Assembly: GCA_965112735.1 (NCBI GenBank)
Contig: OZ218957.1
Coordinates: 2,294,001-2,358,000, forward strand
Length of the DNA: 64,000 nt
Source: Phaeosaccion multiseriatum
Taxonomy: Eukaryota > Ochrophyta, other classes
Direction: 5' to 3'
A program made the position numbers and the translations under genes. This document shows, piece by piece, positions 50,360 to 61,567 of this stretch (position 1 is the stretch's first letter; each line of letters opens with the position of its first letter). The notes under the pieces are model-generated. The model ran no database searches. It was not told where the DNA came from and was given only the letters and a program-made list of their open reading frames with translations.

Positions 50360-50361
50360 TT

Positions 50362-50405
<44 letters not shown>

Positions 50406-50689
50406 CTCTCTCTTGCTCTCTCTCTTGCCCTCTCTCTGTCTCTCTCTTTCTCTCTCTCTCTCTCTGTCTGTCTCTCTCTCTCACCCCCTTCACTCTCCTG
50501 CCTCTCCTCTTCCTCAACAAGGTGTCGTTTGGGGTAGACTTCCACCAAAAGATCGTCCTCCCCCAGAGCATCAAGAAGGCCTCCTTTGACGCCGACTTCC
50601 CCGATGCCTACATTCAGATGCCACCGGGCCACACACAGGCACTCCGAGAGGAGAGGCACTTCGGGTCCAGATGCCTCTACTTCTCCTGA
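45653..50689 (+). CDS. FNIP-repeat protein with poly-Asn tract
   Basis: Seven exons: 45653-46630, 46953-47238, 47862-47976, 48366-48541, 48868-48984, 49905-50008, 50522-50689 (647 aa). The first 326 residues hold Ala/Glu-rich stretches, a folded-looking segment (VAVEDVLAILIRAWPVCDLW), a poly-Asn run of about 60 and a lead-in (FKELRVTRYVNQPLPLPVSG). From there about 15 FNIP units follow, such as SFNQPLTLPFSLRTLVLG and AFNEEVHLPEGIEELSFG, forming a leucine-rich-repeat-like solenoid. FNIP arrays are known from Dictyostelium and some algae; they are presumed binding surfaces. ATG 45674 is an alternative start. Introns fall in register with the repeat. Confidence 0.85.
46290..46460. repeat. In-frame (AAC)n encoding poly-Asn
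   Basis: Nearly pure AAC with scattered AAT, inside exon 1 of the FNIP gene. Confidence 0.93.
47250..47640. repeat. GGGT then GACT tetranucleotide arrays in FNIP intron 2
   Basis: (GGGT)n at about 47250-47360 is followed by (GACT)n with periodic GACTTGGGGCTGACC spacers at about 47428-47645. Confidence 0.88.
49225..49840. repeat. (TTC)n tract of about 600 bp in FNIP intron 5
   Basis: Almost uninterrupted CTT/CTC/CCT triplets, with a partly duplicated internal block (TTCTCCTCCTCCTCATCC near 49320, 49455 and 49615). It is homopyrimidine on the sense strand. Confidence 0.93.
50235..50485. repeat. (CT)n tract in FNIP intron 6
   Basis: CT dinucleotide run with TTTC interruptions leading towards the last FNIP exon. 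Confidence 0.9.
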
Positions 50690-51468
50690 GGAGGGGAGGG
50701 AGGGATGGCAGTGGATGACGATGGACGGGAGGGGAGGAAGATATAGACAGATAGATAGAGATGGATTGATAGATGAATAGATGGAACGATAGATACATCG
50801 AGAAGGGGGCGAAAATGGCTTTGGTGTTTTATATGGTAGGTCAGTGCGTGTACGGTGTTGGCGTGCTTGCCTCTCCATGTGACGGTACCCAGGGCAGCGG
50901 TACTGTATGGCAATCGAGGCTCGCTTGGCTGCAGCCCCCCTCTCAGCGCACTCACTCACTCACTCACCCACACTCACTCACTCACTCACTCACTCACTCA
51001 CCCACACTCACTCACTCACTCACCCACACTCACTCACTCACTCACCCACCCACACTCACTCACTCACTCACTCACTCACTCGCTCTCTCCCAGGACAGGG
51101 GGTGGATAATCTGGCGTGTGTGCGTATGGGTGGGTAGACGTGTGTGTGTTTGGGTCCGTGGGGCGCCATCTGCTGGGGGATGCTGATCTGACACCACCGG
51201 TTGCGTATCAATCGCCCACGGTTTTGCATCTATCGTTGGACTACAGCAGCACCGAGGGGGGGGTTGTTGTTTTGGATGGAGGTAGAGGGTGCGTTCAGGG
51301 GGGGTGGGTACGTCGTTTCGGAGGGAAGGGGGTTGACGGATAATACGAATAATGGATGTGGTGATTTGGTTATTGTTATACTACGAAGTAATTGTTATTG
51401 TAAAACAGCGGCTTTTAACACTCCAGCGTGGCCCACACAGGCGACTTTTCCCACTCCACAACCACCTA
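50690..51468. other. Spacer with tetranucleotide repeats
   Basis: TAGA repeats (50740-50800) and (CACT)n (50945-51085). No gene is seen. Confidence 0.55.
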
Positions 51469-51567
51469 TTGACTCCTTCTACTTCCACCCACAGCCCTCT
51501 CGACCTTCATCGACCGACCAGCAGCGTCCTTCCAAGCGCATAACACACCGTCGCAGCATTTCTCCAT
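51469..51567 (-). pseudogene. Truncated duplicate of the thioesterase-like gene 5' end
   Basis: From an ATG at 51567 the minus strand reads MEKCCDGVLCAWKDAAGRSM, KVERAVGG, then SRRSQ and stop. The intact gene at 26599 begins MERSSDSVLCAWNDAAGRPM and KVERAVGG. The upstream flank (51568-51660) also matches 26600-26706. Similarity ends near 51480, so only about 30 codons were copied and no hydrolase core is present. Confidence 0.82.
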
Positions 51568-51798
51568 GGCAGTAGCGTCGTCTGTAGGAGAAAGAAAAGG
51601 AATGACCGGAAAGAGGGTCGAGGGCGTGTTGGTTGTTCAAGAATCTGTGATCCGCCGGGCGCGCCTCGCCGCGGCGGCGCGGGCAAGGGATGCAGAGTGT
51701 TTATATAAATTGGGTCCGCAAGGCCAAGGCGATCAAACACCCGGAGTCTTTATTTCGCAACTTACACGATGGTTGAAGAGAAGTGGGTAGAGAGTGGA
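51568..51798. repeat. Copy of the 26.6-27.1 kb spacer next to B3
   Basis: Matches the flank between the thioesterase gene and B2, including GGCGTGTTGGTTGTTC and GATGCAGAGTGTTTATATAA, but is shorter: the internal part around 26710-27005 is missing. Confidence 0.8.
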
Positions 51799-52815
51799 TC
51801 AGTCTTGGCAGTTGCAGGGGTGTCCATTTGCGTGCACCCACTGCTTCATCTCCTCAAAGGCGGCAGGGGGCATATCCCAGTCAGCAACAAGATGATATTT
51901 CACGTACTGCGGGCATACCCCCGCATGCCAGGGAGACATGACCTCGTCCGATCGGAGCCATTTCAGCATGGAGAGGCTCTTGGCGCCAAGAACTGCGCAA
52001 ATACACACACTTTCATCCCACCTGCACAGCTCCCGTGCGTTTGCATGCAACCATTGCAGCACTTCCAGATTGCCTGCGTCGGCCGCGTCTTTAGGCCCAG
52101 CCCTCCACGGGCTGTAGTGCCCTTCCGCCTCCATATGAGCTCTGACTGTGGGTTGTTGGACAAGCATTTCCAGTACTTCAATGCGCCCCGCCATCACAGC
52201 CTGCCGCCACATCGAAAGGTACGGAGGCAACTCAAACTCTTCGGACAGGAGCCACTCCACAACCTCCACATTGCCGCACTTGCCAGCTTCACCATCGACG
52301 CAATCTTGAGACCAAGGACACTGCTCCTTCACAGGGAAGTCCTCGGATCGCAGCCACTTGAGGACACGCAGCCCATGCCTAGCATTCCTCACAGCGGCTT
52401 TGCAGACCTCTTCGTCCCAGGGACATTCCATACTGTGAAGCTCCTCGCACACGCTCAAATCTCCGTACTCTGCGGCAGCCTCGAAAGTGCTCACACTCAG
52501 CTCGTACCCACATTCCTCCTTGGCCAACTGGACGCGCTTGACAGAGCCCACCACGCTTTGATGGGAGGTTTCGAGTGAAGGATACGTCGCGGTATATGCT
52601 TCTTGCCACTCCTTACACACGGTGGCGACGAAGACGTGATGGCCATTCCCCACAAGGGGCATGACTCTCCGCAGGACCTCCTCCATCCCCAAGGCCTTGG
52701 CACTAGCCACGTAGGTCTCCTGGGCCACAGCAGCTTCATCACCAGTCCCTGCGGCATTGTTATGCGCACCTACGCTGCTGCCCAAGCACTGCCTCTTGGA
52801 GGTCGCCTCCGCCAT
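51799..52815 (-). CDS. F-box-like protein with degenerate ankyrin repeats, type B (B3)
   Basis: Intron-less, 338 aa from MAEATSKRQC to HPCNCQD. Very close to B2 and B1: F-box-like LGMEEVLRRVMPLVGNG and ATVCKEWQ, then ankyrin-like units with CPWDEEVCKAAVRNARHGL, VVEWLLSEEFELPP and LEVLQWLHANARELCRW. The frame continues upstream only from a TTG codon, so the ATG at 52815 is used. There is no A-type partner on its 5' side; an OSCA-type channel gene starts about 290 bp away on the other strand. Confidence 0.83.
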   Translation of the reverse strand: MAEATSKRQCLGSSVGAHNNAAGTGDEAAVAQETYVASAKALGMEEVLRRVMPLVGNGHHVFVATVCKEWQEAYTATYPSLETSHQSVVGSVKRVQLAKEECGYELSVSTFEAAAEYGDLSVCEELHSMECPWDEEVCKAAVRNARHGLRVLKWLRSEDFPVKEQCPWSQDCVDGEAGKCGNVEVVEWLLSEEFELPPYLSMWRQAVMAGRIEVLEMLVQQPTVRAHMEAEGHYSPWRAGPKDAADAGNLEVLQWLHANARELCRWDESVCICAVLGAKSLSMLKWLRSDEVMSPWHAGVCPQYVKYHLVADWDMPPAAFEEMKQWVHANGHPCNCQD

Positions 52816-53107
52816 CCTGAGTCTAGCAGTGTTGCTCCCCCCGGTTGCTCCCCCCGATTTAAATCCTCCCCACCTCGCGCAGCGGCGCCTCCAGGTGATG
52901 GCAGCAATGAAGCAACAGCAGGAGAACAAGGGTCTAGAGGATAGGTTTAGAGCCGATGACGAGTCGGAGGGATACTATCTCGGGGCTAAGTCATCCCCAG
53001 GGCGGTGAGGCGTTACTTTTAGACAACCATAGATGGCACTTAAAGGGTGGGAAAAAAACAAATTCCCCAATCGCCCCACACGAGCTACGGAATTTTCATC
53101 TTAAACG
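52816..53107. promoter_or_regulatory. Divergent region between B3 and the OSCA-like channel
   Basis: The B-proximal half matches the B2 upstream flank (CCCCGATTTAAATCC). The block at 52944-53040 is the plus-orientation partner of 12740-12835 (shared GGGCTAAGT, GGGCGGTGAG and TTACTTTTAGACAA). Confidence 0.5.
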
Positions 53108-53617
53108 ATGGATCGGTTAAGGAAGAAGGTGCGTGGCGATATGGATAGAAGGATCAAGATGCTGCCTATCACAAATGCTGCTTCTGCCGCTGGTGCTAGT
53201 GTTGCTGCTGCTGCATTTAATTCCTCCCTTCCTCCCTCCTCTCCCCTCTCTTCCCTTCTTCTTCCTCCCTGTTCCGAGCAGAAGGATCCCGATCGGGAGG
53301 AGGCAAAGGCGCCCATCTCCAGGGGCTTCAGAGAAGGAGAGGCGCCTCCGGGCTACGAAACGATGGGCCGGTTTAGGATGAAGGTGCGTCGCGATATGGG
53401 TAGAAGGATCAAGATGCTGCCTATCACAAATGCTGCTTCTGCCGCTGCTGCTACTGTTGCTGCTGCTGCGGTTCATTCCTCCCCTCCTCCCTCCCATCCC
53501 CTCTCTTCACTTCATCTTCCTCCCTGTTCCGCGCAAAAGGATCCCGATCGGGAGGAGGCGAAGGCGCCCATCTCCAGGGGCTTCAGCGAAGGAGAGGCGC
53601 CTCCGGGCTACGAGAAG
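53108..53617. repeat. 255-bp in-frame tandem duplication in exon 1 of the channel gene
   Basis: Copy 1 is 53108-53362 and copy 2 is 53363-53617, each 85 codons. They share GATGCTGCCTATCACAAATG, CAGAAGGATCCCGATCGGGA-like blocks and end in PPGYE. They differ by scattered substitutions only. Confidence 0.92.
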
Positions 53618-54013
53618 CCGTCTTGGAAGAAGGCAGCAAAGTTCTACATCAGAGCCTTGCCGCGCAGAGTGAAGGATGACGCTCAGCCCACGGGCTACAG
53701 ACTGGCCGCTATTGGAGAGGAGACAGGAGATGACGGGAAGAGGTCCAAGCTCTATCATCCATGGAGGGTAAGAAAAATGATAAACCTTAGGAATGGGTCA
53801 TCCCTCGGAGGGGAAATAATGTTTCGCTGGAGGGTAAGACCGAACGATAGCATTGGAGAAAGACAACAGTGAAGCAGCTGCTGACCGCTCCCACCCCCCG
53901 TGATCGATTTAAGTGAGGGCAAGGAGCTGAACTGACTAGCACGATCCCATTTCGCCGGGTGGCCCTCTACTTCTGCTCTTCCTCCCCGCGTTTACCTTGT
54001 CGGCTGGCACTAC

Positions 54014-54057
<44 letters not shown>

Positions 54058-56511
54058 GCAGGAAGGATGGGCATCCCTGGATGAGGTACGCGCAAGCAGG
54101 AGGAGGAGGAGGAGGAGGACGAGGAGGAGACGTCTTCCTTTCTTGTATTATTTTCCTTGTTTCGAACATCTTCCGCTTCCTCCTCCTCGTCTTTCTTGTT
54201 CTGTTCTTGTTCTCCTTCTCGTTGCCCCTCCTCCAACCTCTCCCACCCTTTGTTTGTACGTGCACGGTGCCCCTCAGTTCGGCATCGGCATCAGCCTTTA
54301 CTTTAGGATGCTGCTTGTGCTGGTGAGTCTGAGTGAGTAGAGCAGCACGACGAGAGCTTCCACCTCACTACCACCTCTCTACCACCTCTCTACCACCTCT
54401 CTACCACCTCTCTACCACCTCTCTACCACCTCTCTACCACCTCTCTCTCACCTCTCTACCACCTCCCTACCACCTCCCTACCACCTCTCTACCACCTCTC
54501 TCCCACCTCTCTACCACCTCTCTACCACCTCTCTCCCACCTCTCTCCCACCTCTCTACCACCTCCCTACCACCTCTCTACCACCTCTCTACCACCTCTCT
54601 ACCACCTCTCTACCACCTCTCTCCCACCTCTCTACCACCTCTCTACCACCTCTCTACCACCTCTCTACCACCTCTCTACCACCTCTCTACCACCTCTCTA
54701 CCACCTCTCTCCCACCTCTCTACCACCTCTCTACCACTTCTCTACCACCTCTCTACCACCTCTCTACCACCTCTCTACCACCTCTCTACCACCTCTCTAC
54801 CACCTCTCTACCACCTCTCTACCACCCCTCTCCCACCTCTCTACCACCTCTCTACCACCTCTCTCCCACCTCTCTCCCACCTCTCTACCACCTCCCTACC
54901 ACCTCTCTACCACCTCTCTACCACCTCTCTACCACCTCTCTACCACCTCTCTACCACCTCTCTCCCACCTCTCTACCACCTCTCTCCCACCTCTCTACCA
55001 CCTCTCTACCACCTCTCTACCACCTCTCTACCACCTCTCTACCACCTCTCTACCACCTCTCTACCACCTCTCTACCACCTCTCTACCACCTCTCTACCAC
55101 CTCTCTACCACCTCTCACGCTCAATCAAAGGATCGAAATGGCGCAGACACTCACGCACACACACACACACACACACATACACACACACAAACAGTCACAC
55201 AGTCACTTACTCACTCAGTCCCTGCCTTGGTGCGTGTGCGTCCCTGCTCACAGAGTGCGGTGCTATTGGGCTGTGGCCTGCTGTACCTGCCCACCATCCT
55301 CTACAACGCCTCCAAGACCGAACACAGCGATGACCCCTACATATTCGGGTCTGTGCACGGCCTTGATAGACAGAACCTCTCCTTTGCGGTGAGTGTACGC
55401 AAGCAAGCAAGGAAGGAAGGAAGGAAGGAAGGAAGGAAGGGTGGGTGGGTGGGTGGGGTGGGCTATCTCTCATCTCTCTCTGTGTGTTTGTGTGTTTGTG
55501 TGTTTGTGCAGTGTGTGCGTGTTTGTATGGGTGCGTGCAGATGTATGTGTGTGTGTGTTGTGTGGAGACATAGGTGGCAGTGTATGCTTGTGTCTGCTCT
55601 CTCTTCATGCCTGTATATTTTGTGTCTTGTAATAACCCATGTGCAGTAGCCCTCCCCTGTTTCTTTGTTTCATTTGAGTCTCTCGCCTTCTCGCCCTCTT
55701 TCCCTCTCCCCTCTCCCCCCTCTCTCCCACCCCTCCCTCCCTCCGTCTCTCCCTCCCTCCCCCTCCCTTCCCTCCCTACCTCCCTCGCCTCTTCGCCTCT
55801 TTCCCTCTCCCCTCTCCCCCCTCCCTCCACCGTATCGCCAACAGTGGCACGCCGTGTGCGATGTGCTGGTGACCACGGCCCTCATCCTCTTCGCCATTAA
55901 CGCCAAGACGGTTGAAACACGTATGGTGCAGCACATCGACACAAGGCAGCAAAGTCAATCTGACTACACGGTTTGCATCCGCCGTACGTGAGTTAGTAAG
56001 GCAGTGAGGGAGTGGCTTGTTAGTAAGGCAGTGAGGGAGTGGCTTGGGTGACCCATTTGATCCTGACCCTGACCCTGGCCCTGGCCCTTTCCCTGCCCTT
56101 GACCCTGCCCACTGACCTCGAGCCTGAACCCGGACCCCTTACTCTGACCCTGACCCACCCCTCCCTCCCTCCCTCCCTCCCTCCCTCCCTCCCTCCGTTC
56201 CCTCCCTCCCTCCCTTCCTTCCTTCCTCCCTCCCTCCCTCCCTTCCCTCCCTCCCTCCCTCTTTTCCTTCCTCCCTCCCTTCCCTCCCTCCCTCCTTTCC
56301 TTCCTCCCCCTCTCACGCCTCAGCCCGGGATCAGTGAGCGAACCCCAAGAGTACTTCGACCACTACAAGCAGTACGGAGACATTGTCATGGTATCACTGG
56401 TCAAGAACAACGGTGAGAAGCATCATAAGTCAGTGGGTAGAGAGCATAAGTCAGTGAAAGAGGGCGTAAGTCAGGGTGCGTGCCATGCTCTTCTTGGTCC
56501 TCCGTGCGTTG

Positions 56512-56543
<32 letters not shown>

Positions 56544-56588
56544 GTCTCTCTCTCTGTCTCTCTCTCTCTCTTTCTCTCTCTCTCTGTC

Positions 56589-56627
<39 letters not shown>

Positions 56628-58131
56628 TGCGATACCCCCCTCACCCAACTCCCCCTCCCATCCACCCACTCCCTCAGTTTTCAGTTTTCAGTTGATGTGA
56701 CCTAAACCCTGGACACCATACATGGAGTCGATATCGAAGCTTCTCACCCCTTCCCATCCATCCACTGCCATCCATCCACTGCCATCCATCATTAGGAGCG
56801 CTGCTGGCGAAGCTCGCGGAGAAGCGTGTGCTGGAGACGCAATACGCACATGCCATGATTCTCCACCCGAAGCAGGGGGGGGAGGAGAGGGGTAAGGAGA
56901 GGGGGAGGGAGGGGAGGTGGGGGGGGGGATTGTGAGTGGGTGAGTGGGTGAGTGGGTGAGCCTCATTCTGGCCTTGTTGCTTGCTTGCTCGGTCCCGCTC
57001 CCACTCAGGCTTGTGTGACTTGTCCCCCCCCCCCCCTCCCCCCTGCCCCTTCCCGATCGAACACACACACACACATACACACACACGTACACATACTTAC
57101 ACATACACACACTTACACACACGACAACACCAACAACAACACAGACGACGACGATGACGGAGACGACGAAATAGACTACCAACCGTCACACCACCCCCCC
57201 CGGAGCGGTGTGAGACACTTTATCAACCTTGTGAAGGGCTACATCGGGCTGGAAAGGGACTTGCAGGGCCTGAGACAAGAGCTCGACATCGTCAAGGAGC
57301 AGATCAAGGCCTTTGAAGGGACCAAGTTTGAGGTCAAGCGGGCCTACATTACCTTCAATACGGAGGCCGCGCAGCGCAGGTGCGGTAGGACAGAGAGGGG
57401 TGTATGGGGTGGGGGGTGTCAGGACAGACTGACGTTGGGAGGTGTGGACAGAGAGTGTTGGGACAGAGGGTGAGGGGGGTAGGTGGTCACACATCACCCT
57501 AAGGCCACCATACTAAAGTTCAGGAAGGCTTAGTAAAAAGTGTAGGAGGTACGCAGAAAGATGCTTGAAATTCTTGAAATTATGTCAAGCGCCCCACCAC
57601 CTCCCCCCCTCCCCTCGCCTCCCCTCCCCTCCCCCTCCCCTCCCCTTTCCTCTCCTCCCCTCCCCTCCCCTCCCCCTCCCCTTTCCTCTCCTCTGTCCGT
57701 CTTCCACTCCCTGCCTCTTCCACCTTAAGATGTCTGGAGGCGTGTGCCACTGGACGCTTCGATTGTATCCACACCCCCGAGGCGGCGATCTTCCACTCCA
57801 AGCTCATCGTCATGGATGAGGCCTTCGAGCCCAACGCCATTGTTTGGGAGCAGGTCAGTCAGTCAGTCAGTCAGTTAGTCAGTCAAACAGTCAGGCAGGC
57901 AGTCAGTCAGTCAGAGTCAGTCAGTATGTCAGTCAGTCAGTCAGGCAGTCAGTCAGTCGGTCAGTCAGTCAGTCAGTCAGTCAGTCAGTCAGTCAGTCAG
58001 TCAGTCAGTCAGTCGGTCAGTCAGTCAGACAGTCAGTCAGTCGGTCAGTCGGTCAGTCAGTCTGTCAGTCAGTCAGTCAATCAGTCGGTCAGTCAGTCGG
58101 TCAGTCAGTCAGTCGGTCAGTCAGGCAGTCA

Positions 58132-58170
<39 letters not shown>

Positions 58171-61100
58171 TGTCAAGCAGTCGGTCAGTCCCTCAGTCAA
58201 GTCGGAGGGGGCCAGGGAGACTGGGGTCGTGCTTCACGAAGGAAGGAAGGAAGGAAGGAAGGCCCACTCAGTCACTGCCACTCACTCACTCACCCACCCA
58301 CCCACCACCACCCACTACCGATCACTATTCATCCATCCATTCATCCATTCATTCACTCACTCACTCTGTGTGTCTGTGCCACTCCCTCGCTCAGGTGGGA
58401 GGCAGCCGCAAGAGCGTCGTCGTGCTCAAGTATGTCTCCAGCATGATCGCCAGCGCCCTTGTCATGGTGGCTGTCTTCTTCGTACTGGTGAGTCCATAGT
58501 CCATAATGTAGTCATGTATATCAGTGTGTCTGAAGCGGGGCTAAAAGCGGGGCTAAAAGCTGGTTACATATGATTGATTGCTCCGGTGTCCTCATATAGG
58601 CAGAAAGTAATCGATGTACGGGGGGAATGATCGATCGATTACAGTTTCAGAAACGAGGACGACAGGGGAATGATCGAGCGATGACAGTTTCAGAGGGAAC
58701 GGGGAATGATCGATCGATCGATTACAAGTTCTGGGAGCCTTAATAACGTCCTTACGTACACTTGAGGTACTCTCACCCCTCCCCTCTATACACATCAACT
58801 TTACACTTTACACTTTGACCTTGTGGCCCTGCTTGCTTGCCTGAGGTGAGCCTCCCCTCCTTTTCCCTCCCCTCCTTTCCCCTCCCCTCCTTTCCCCTCC
58901 CCTCCTTTTCCCTCCCCTCCTTTCCCCTCCCCTCCTTTCCCCTCCCCTCCTTTCCCCTCCCCTCCTTTCCCCTCCCCTCCTTTTCCCTCCCCTCCTTTCC
59001 CCTCCCCTCCTTTCCCCTCCCCTCCTTTCCCCTCCCCTCCCCTCCCTTCCCTTCATCTCAAGTCCAACAAGTGCTTGTACAGTACCATCCACAAGCAAGC
59101 CTCCCTCCCTTCGTTCCTTCCTTACTTACTCACTTACTTGCTTACCCTATCCTTTCCCTAAACCGTCACCGAACCAACGTTTTTGCATTGCTTGCCCAAA
59201 TTCCTTGCCTTACTAGGTGAGCCTCCCCCCCTCCACCTTCGCGGCGGCCATCTTCCTCTCTCTCCTCTCCAGCGCCCTCCCCCTACTAATGAAGAACATG
59301 ACCCTGAGCTTGGAGCAGCACCAGAGCTACAACTCGCTGCAGTTCTCCATCTTCATCAAGCTTGCCATCTGCCGCATCGTCATGTCCGGCTTGTTGGTGT
59401 ACCTCGCCATCCCGTACGAGGAAACCTTCTCACAGGCAAGGACTCTGGAGGAGGGACGGGGCGAGGGAGGGAAACGGGGAAAGGGGGGGGGGGGGGGGGC
59501 GCTGGGTAAGACACAGGCTACACACAATGCATATACACCATCGGCTGTATGACCAACTGCTCCACCCGCCTGCACTGCACTTACAGGAGTCCCTTGCGAA
59601 TATTATGAGCATCCTCATCGCCGACGCCTTCGTCAACCCCGCCACACGACTATTCAATGTGAGTGTGCTGGTGATACAGAGGGAGGAAGGGAGGGAGGGA
59701 GAAGGGGAGGGGGGGAGGGAAGGAGACGAGAAAGGAAGGAAAGGAAGGGAGGGAGGGAGGGAGGGAGGAAGGAAAGGGGGGAGGGAGGGAGGAAGGAAGG
59801 AAGGAGGGAGAGAGGGAGGGAGGGAGGGAGGGAGGGAGGTGGGCCATTTGATGCTGACCCAGCTCATCTAAGTGCCCCCCCCCCCTCCCCCCTCCCCCCT
59901 CCCCCTCATTAGATGCACGACTGGGTGGTGCGTGTAATCGCGGCCCCGCAGTGCGTGACGCAGCAGGAGATGAACAGCTTCTTCCACGGCACCGAGTGGG
60001 GGCTCTCAGGTTGGTTGGTTAGGGAGGTACTTACGTGGTCCTGAGGTTGGTACTACTTCAGGTTGGAAGCTGGGGTTCACAATTGGCACAGAGCGAAACG
60101 AAGGGTTATTAGAATTGACAGAGGGTGATCACTGAAACTGATACCTCAGGCTGAAACTCAAGTCTCTCTCTCTGTCTCTCTCCTCCTACTTTGTTTGACT
60201 TCCTCTCTGTCCCCTCTTTAGAGCGCTACACTGACATGGTCAAGACTTTGTTCATCGGACTTTTCTTCAGTTTCATCCTCCCCTCCAGCCTATTCGTCAC
60301 CGCCGTGGCAATGCTCACGACGTACTGGGTGGACAAGGTGCGACATAGACCTCGAATATAGAGGTGTTGGATACCGATGTAGAGGTCGATATACGATATA
60401 GAGGTATTGGATACCGATGTAGAGGTCGATATACGATACAGAGGTATTGGATACCGATGTAGAGGTCGATATACGATATAAAGGTATTGGATACCGATAT
60501 AGAGACGTCGATATTAACCGCTTCCCTCCCGTCTCCTGCGTGCACGCACACACACACACACACACACACAAAAGATTTGCCTCTTTCGCATCTGGAGACG
60601 TCCGCCTCACTACGACAGCTCCACCAACTCCAAGGTCAGTAAGTCAATGATTCAGGGGGTGGGTGCGTGCGTCTGTGGGGTGGGTGGGTGGCTGGCTGGC
60701 TGGCTGAGTATTAGTGGGTGGATGGATGGGTGTGTGGATGGGCGGGTGTGATTGGGTGGATGTGAGTGGGTGGGTGCGGTGGGTAGGTCCATGGGTCGAT
60801 AGATGAGAGAGAGAGAGAGAGAGAATGCATGCAAGGCAAAGGACACAGAGGGTCCCTCATCCCCACGCTCCCACCGCCACCGCCTCACTCTCTCTCTCAC
60901 TCTCTCTCCGTCTTCCCCTCCCCCTCCCTCCCCCTCCCTTCCCCTCCCTTCCCCTCCCTTCCCCTCCCTTCCCCTCCCTTCCCCTCCCTTCCCCTCCCTT
61001 CCCCTCCCTTCCCCTCCCTTCCCCTCCCTTCCCCTCCCTCCCCCTCCCTTCCCCTCCCTTCCCCTCCCTTCCCCTCCCTTCCCCTCCCTTCCCCTCCCTT

Positions 61101-61515
61101 CCCCTCCCTCCCCCTCCCTTCCCCTCCCTCCCCCTCCCTTCCCCTCCCTTCCCCTCTCCTAAACCCAACCCGCCCCCTTCCCCCCCCCCCCCCCCTTAAT
61201 AGGCCGTGGTGTTTATCGTCCTCTCCGTTTGGGCGCACGTGCAAATGGCCCGTGTCTTTGCCGCGAATTGGCCCTACCGCTCCAAAGCCGAGAGAGCGCA
61301 TTGCTCCTTCCTTACGTGTCGAGACCCTGCCGGCGTGTGGACCGACACACAGAAGCTCCTGGTGCAGTTCTACTCGGCCATTGGGATCATCTTGCTCGGC
61401 CTGATGCTGGCGTATGCAGTCAAGTGGATGTGGGGCCTTGTCAGGGGCCTCTTTGTGGCGCAAGTGGTACGTACTTGCCCTCCCGTTCCTTCCATCCCCT
61501 GCCTCCCCGGCCCGT

Positions 61516-61567
<52 letters not shown>

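Noticed and set aside
54333-55649. 438-codon ORF of Tyr/His/Ser/Thr/Pro repeats
   Set aside because: It is an 11-bp minisatellite in intron 3 of the channel gene; flanking exons splice around it in correct phase.
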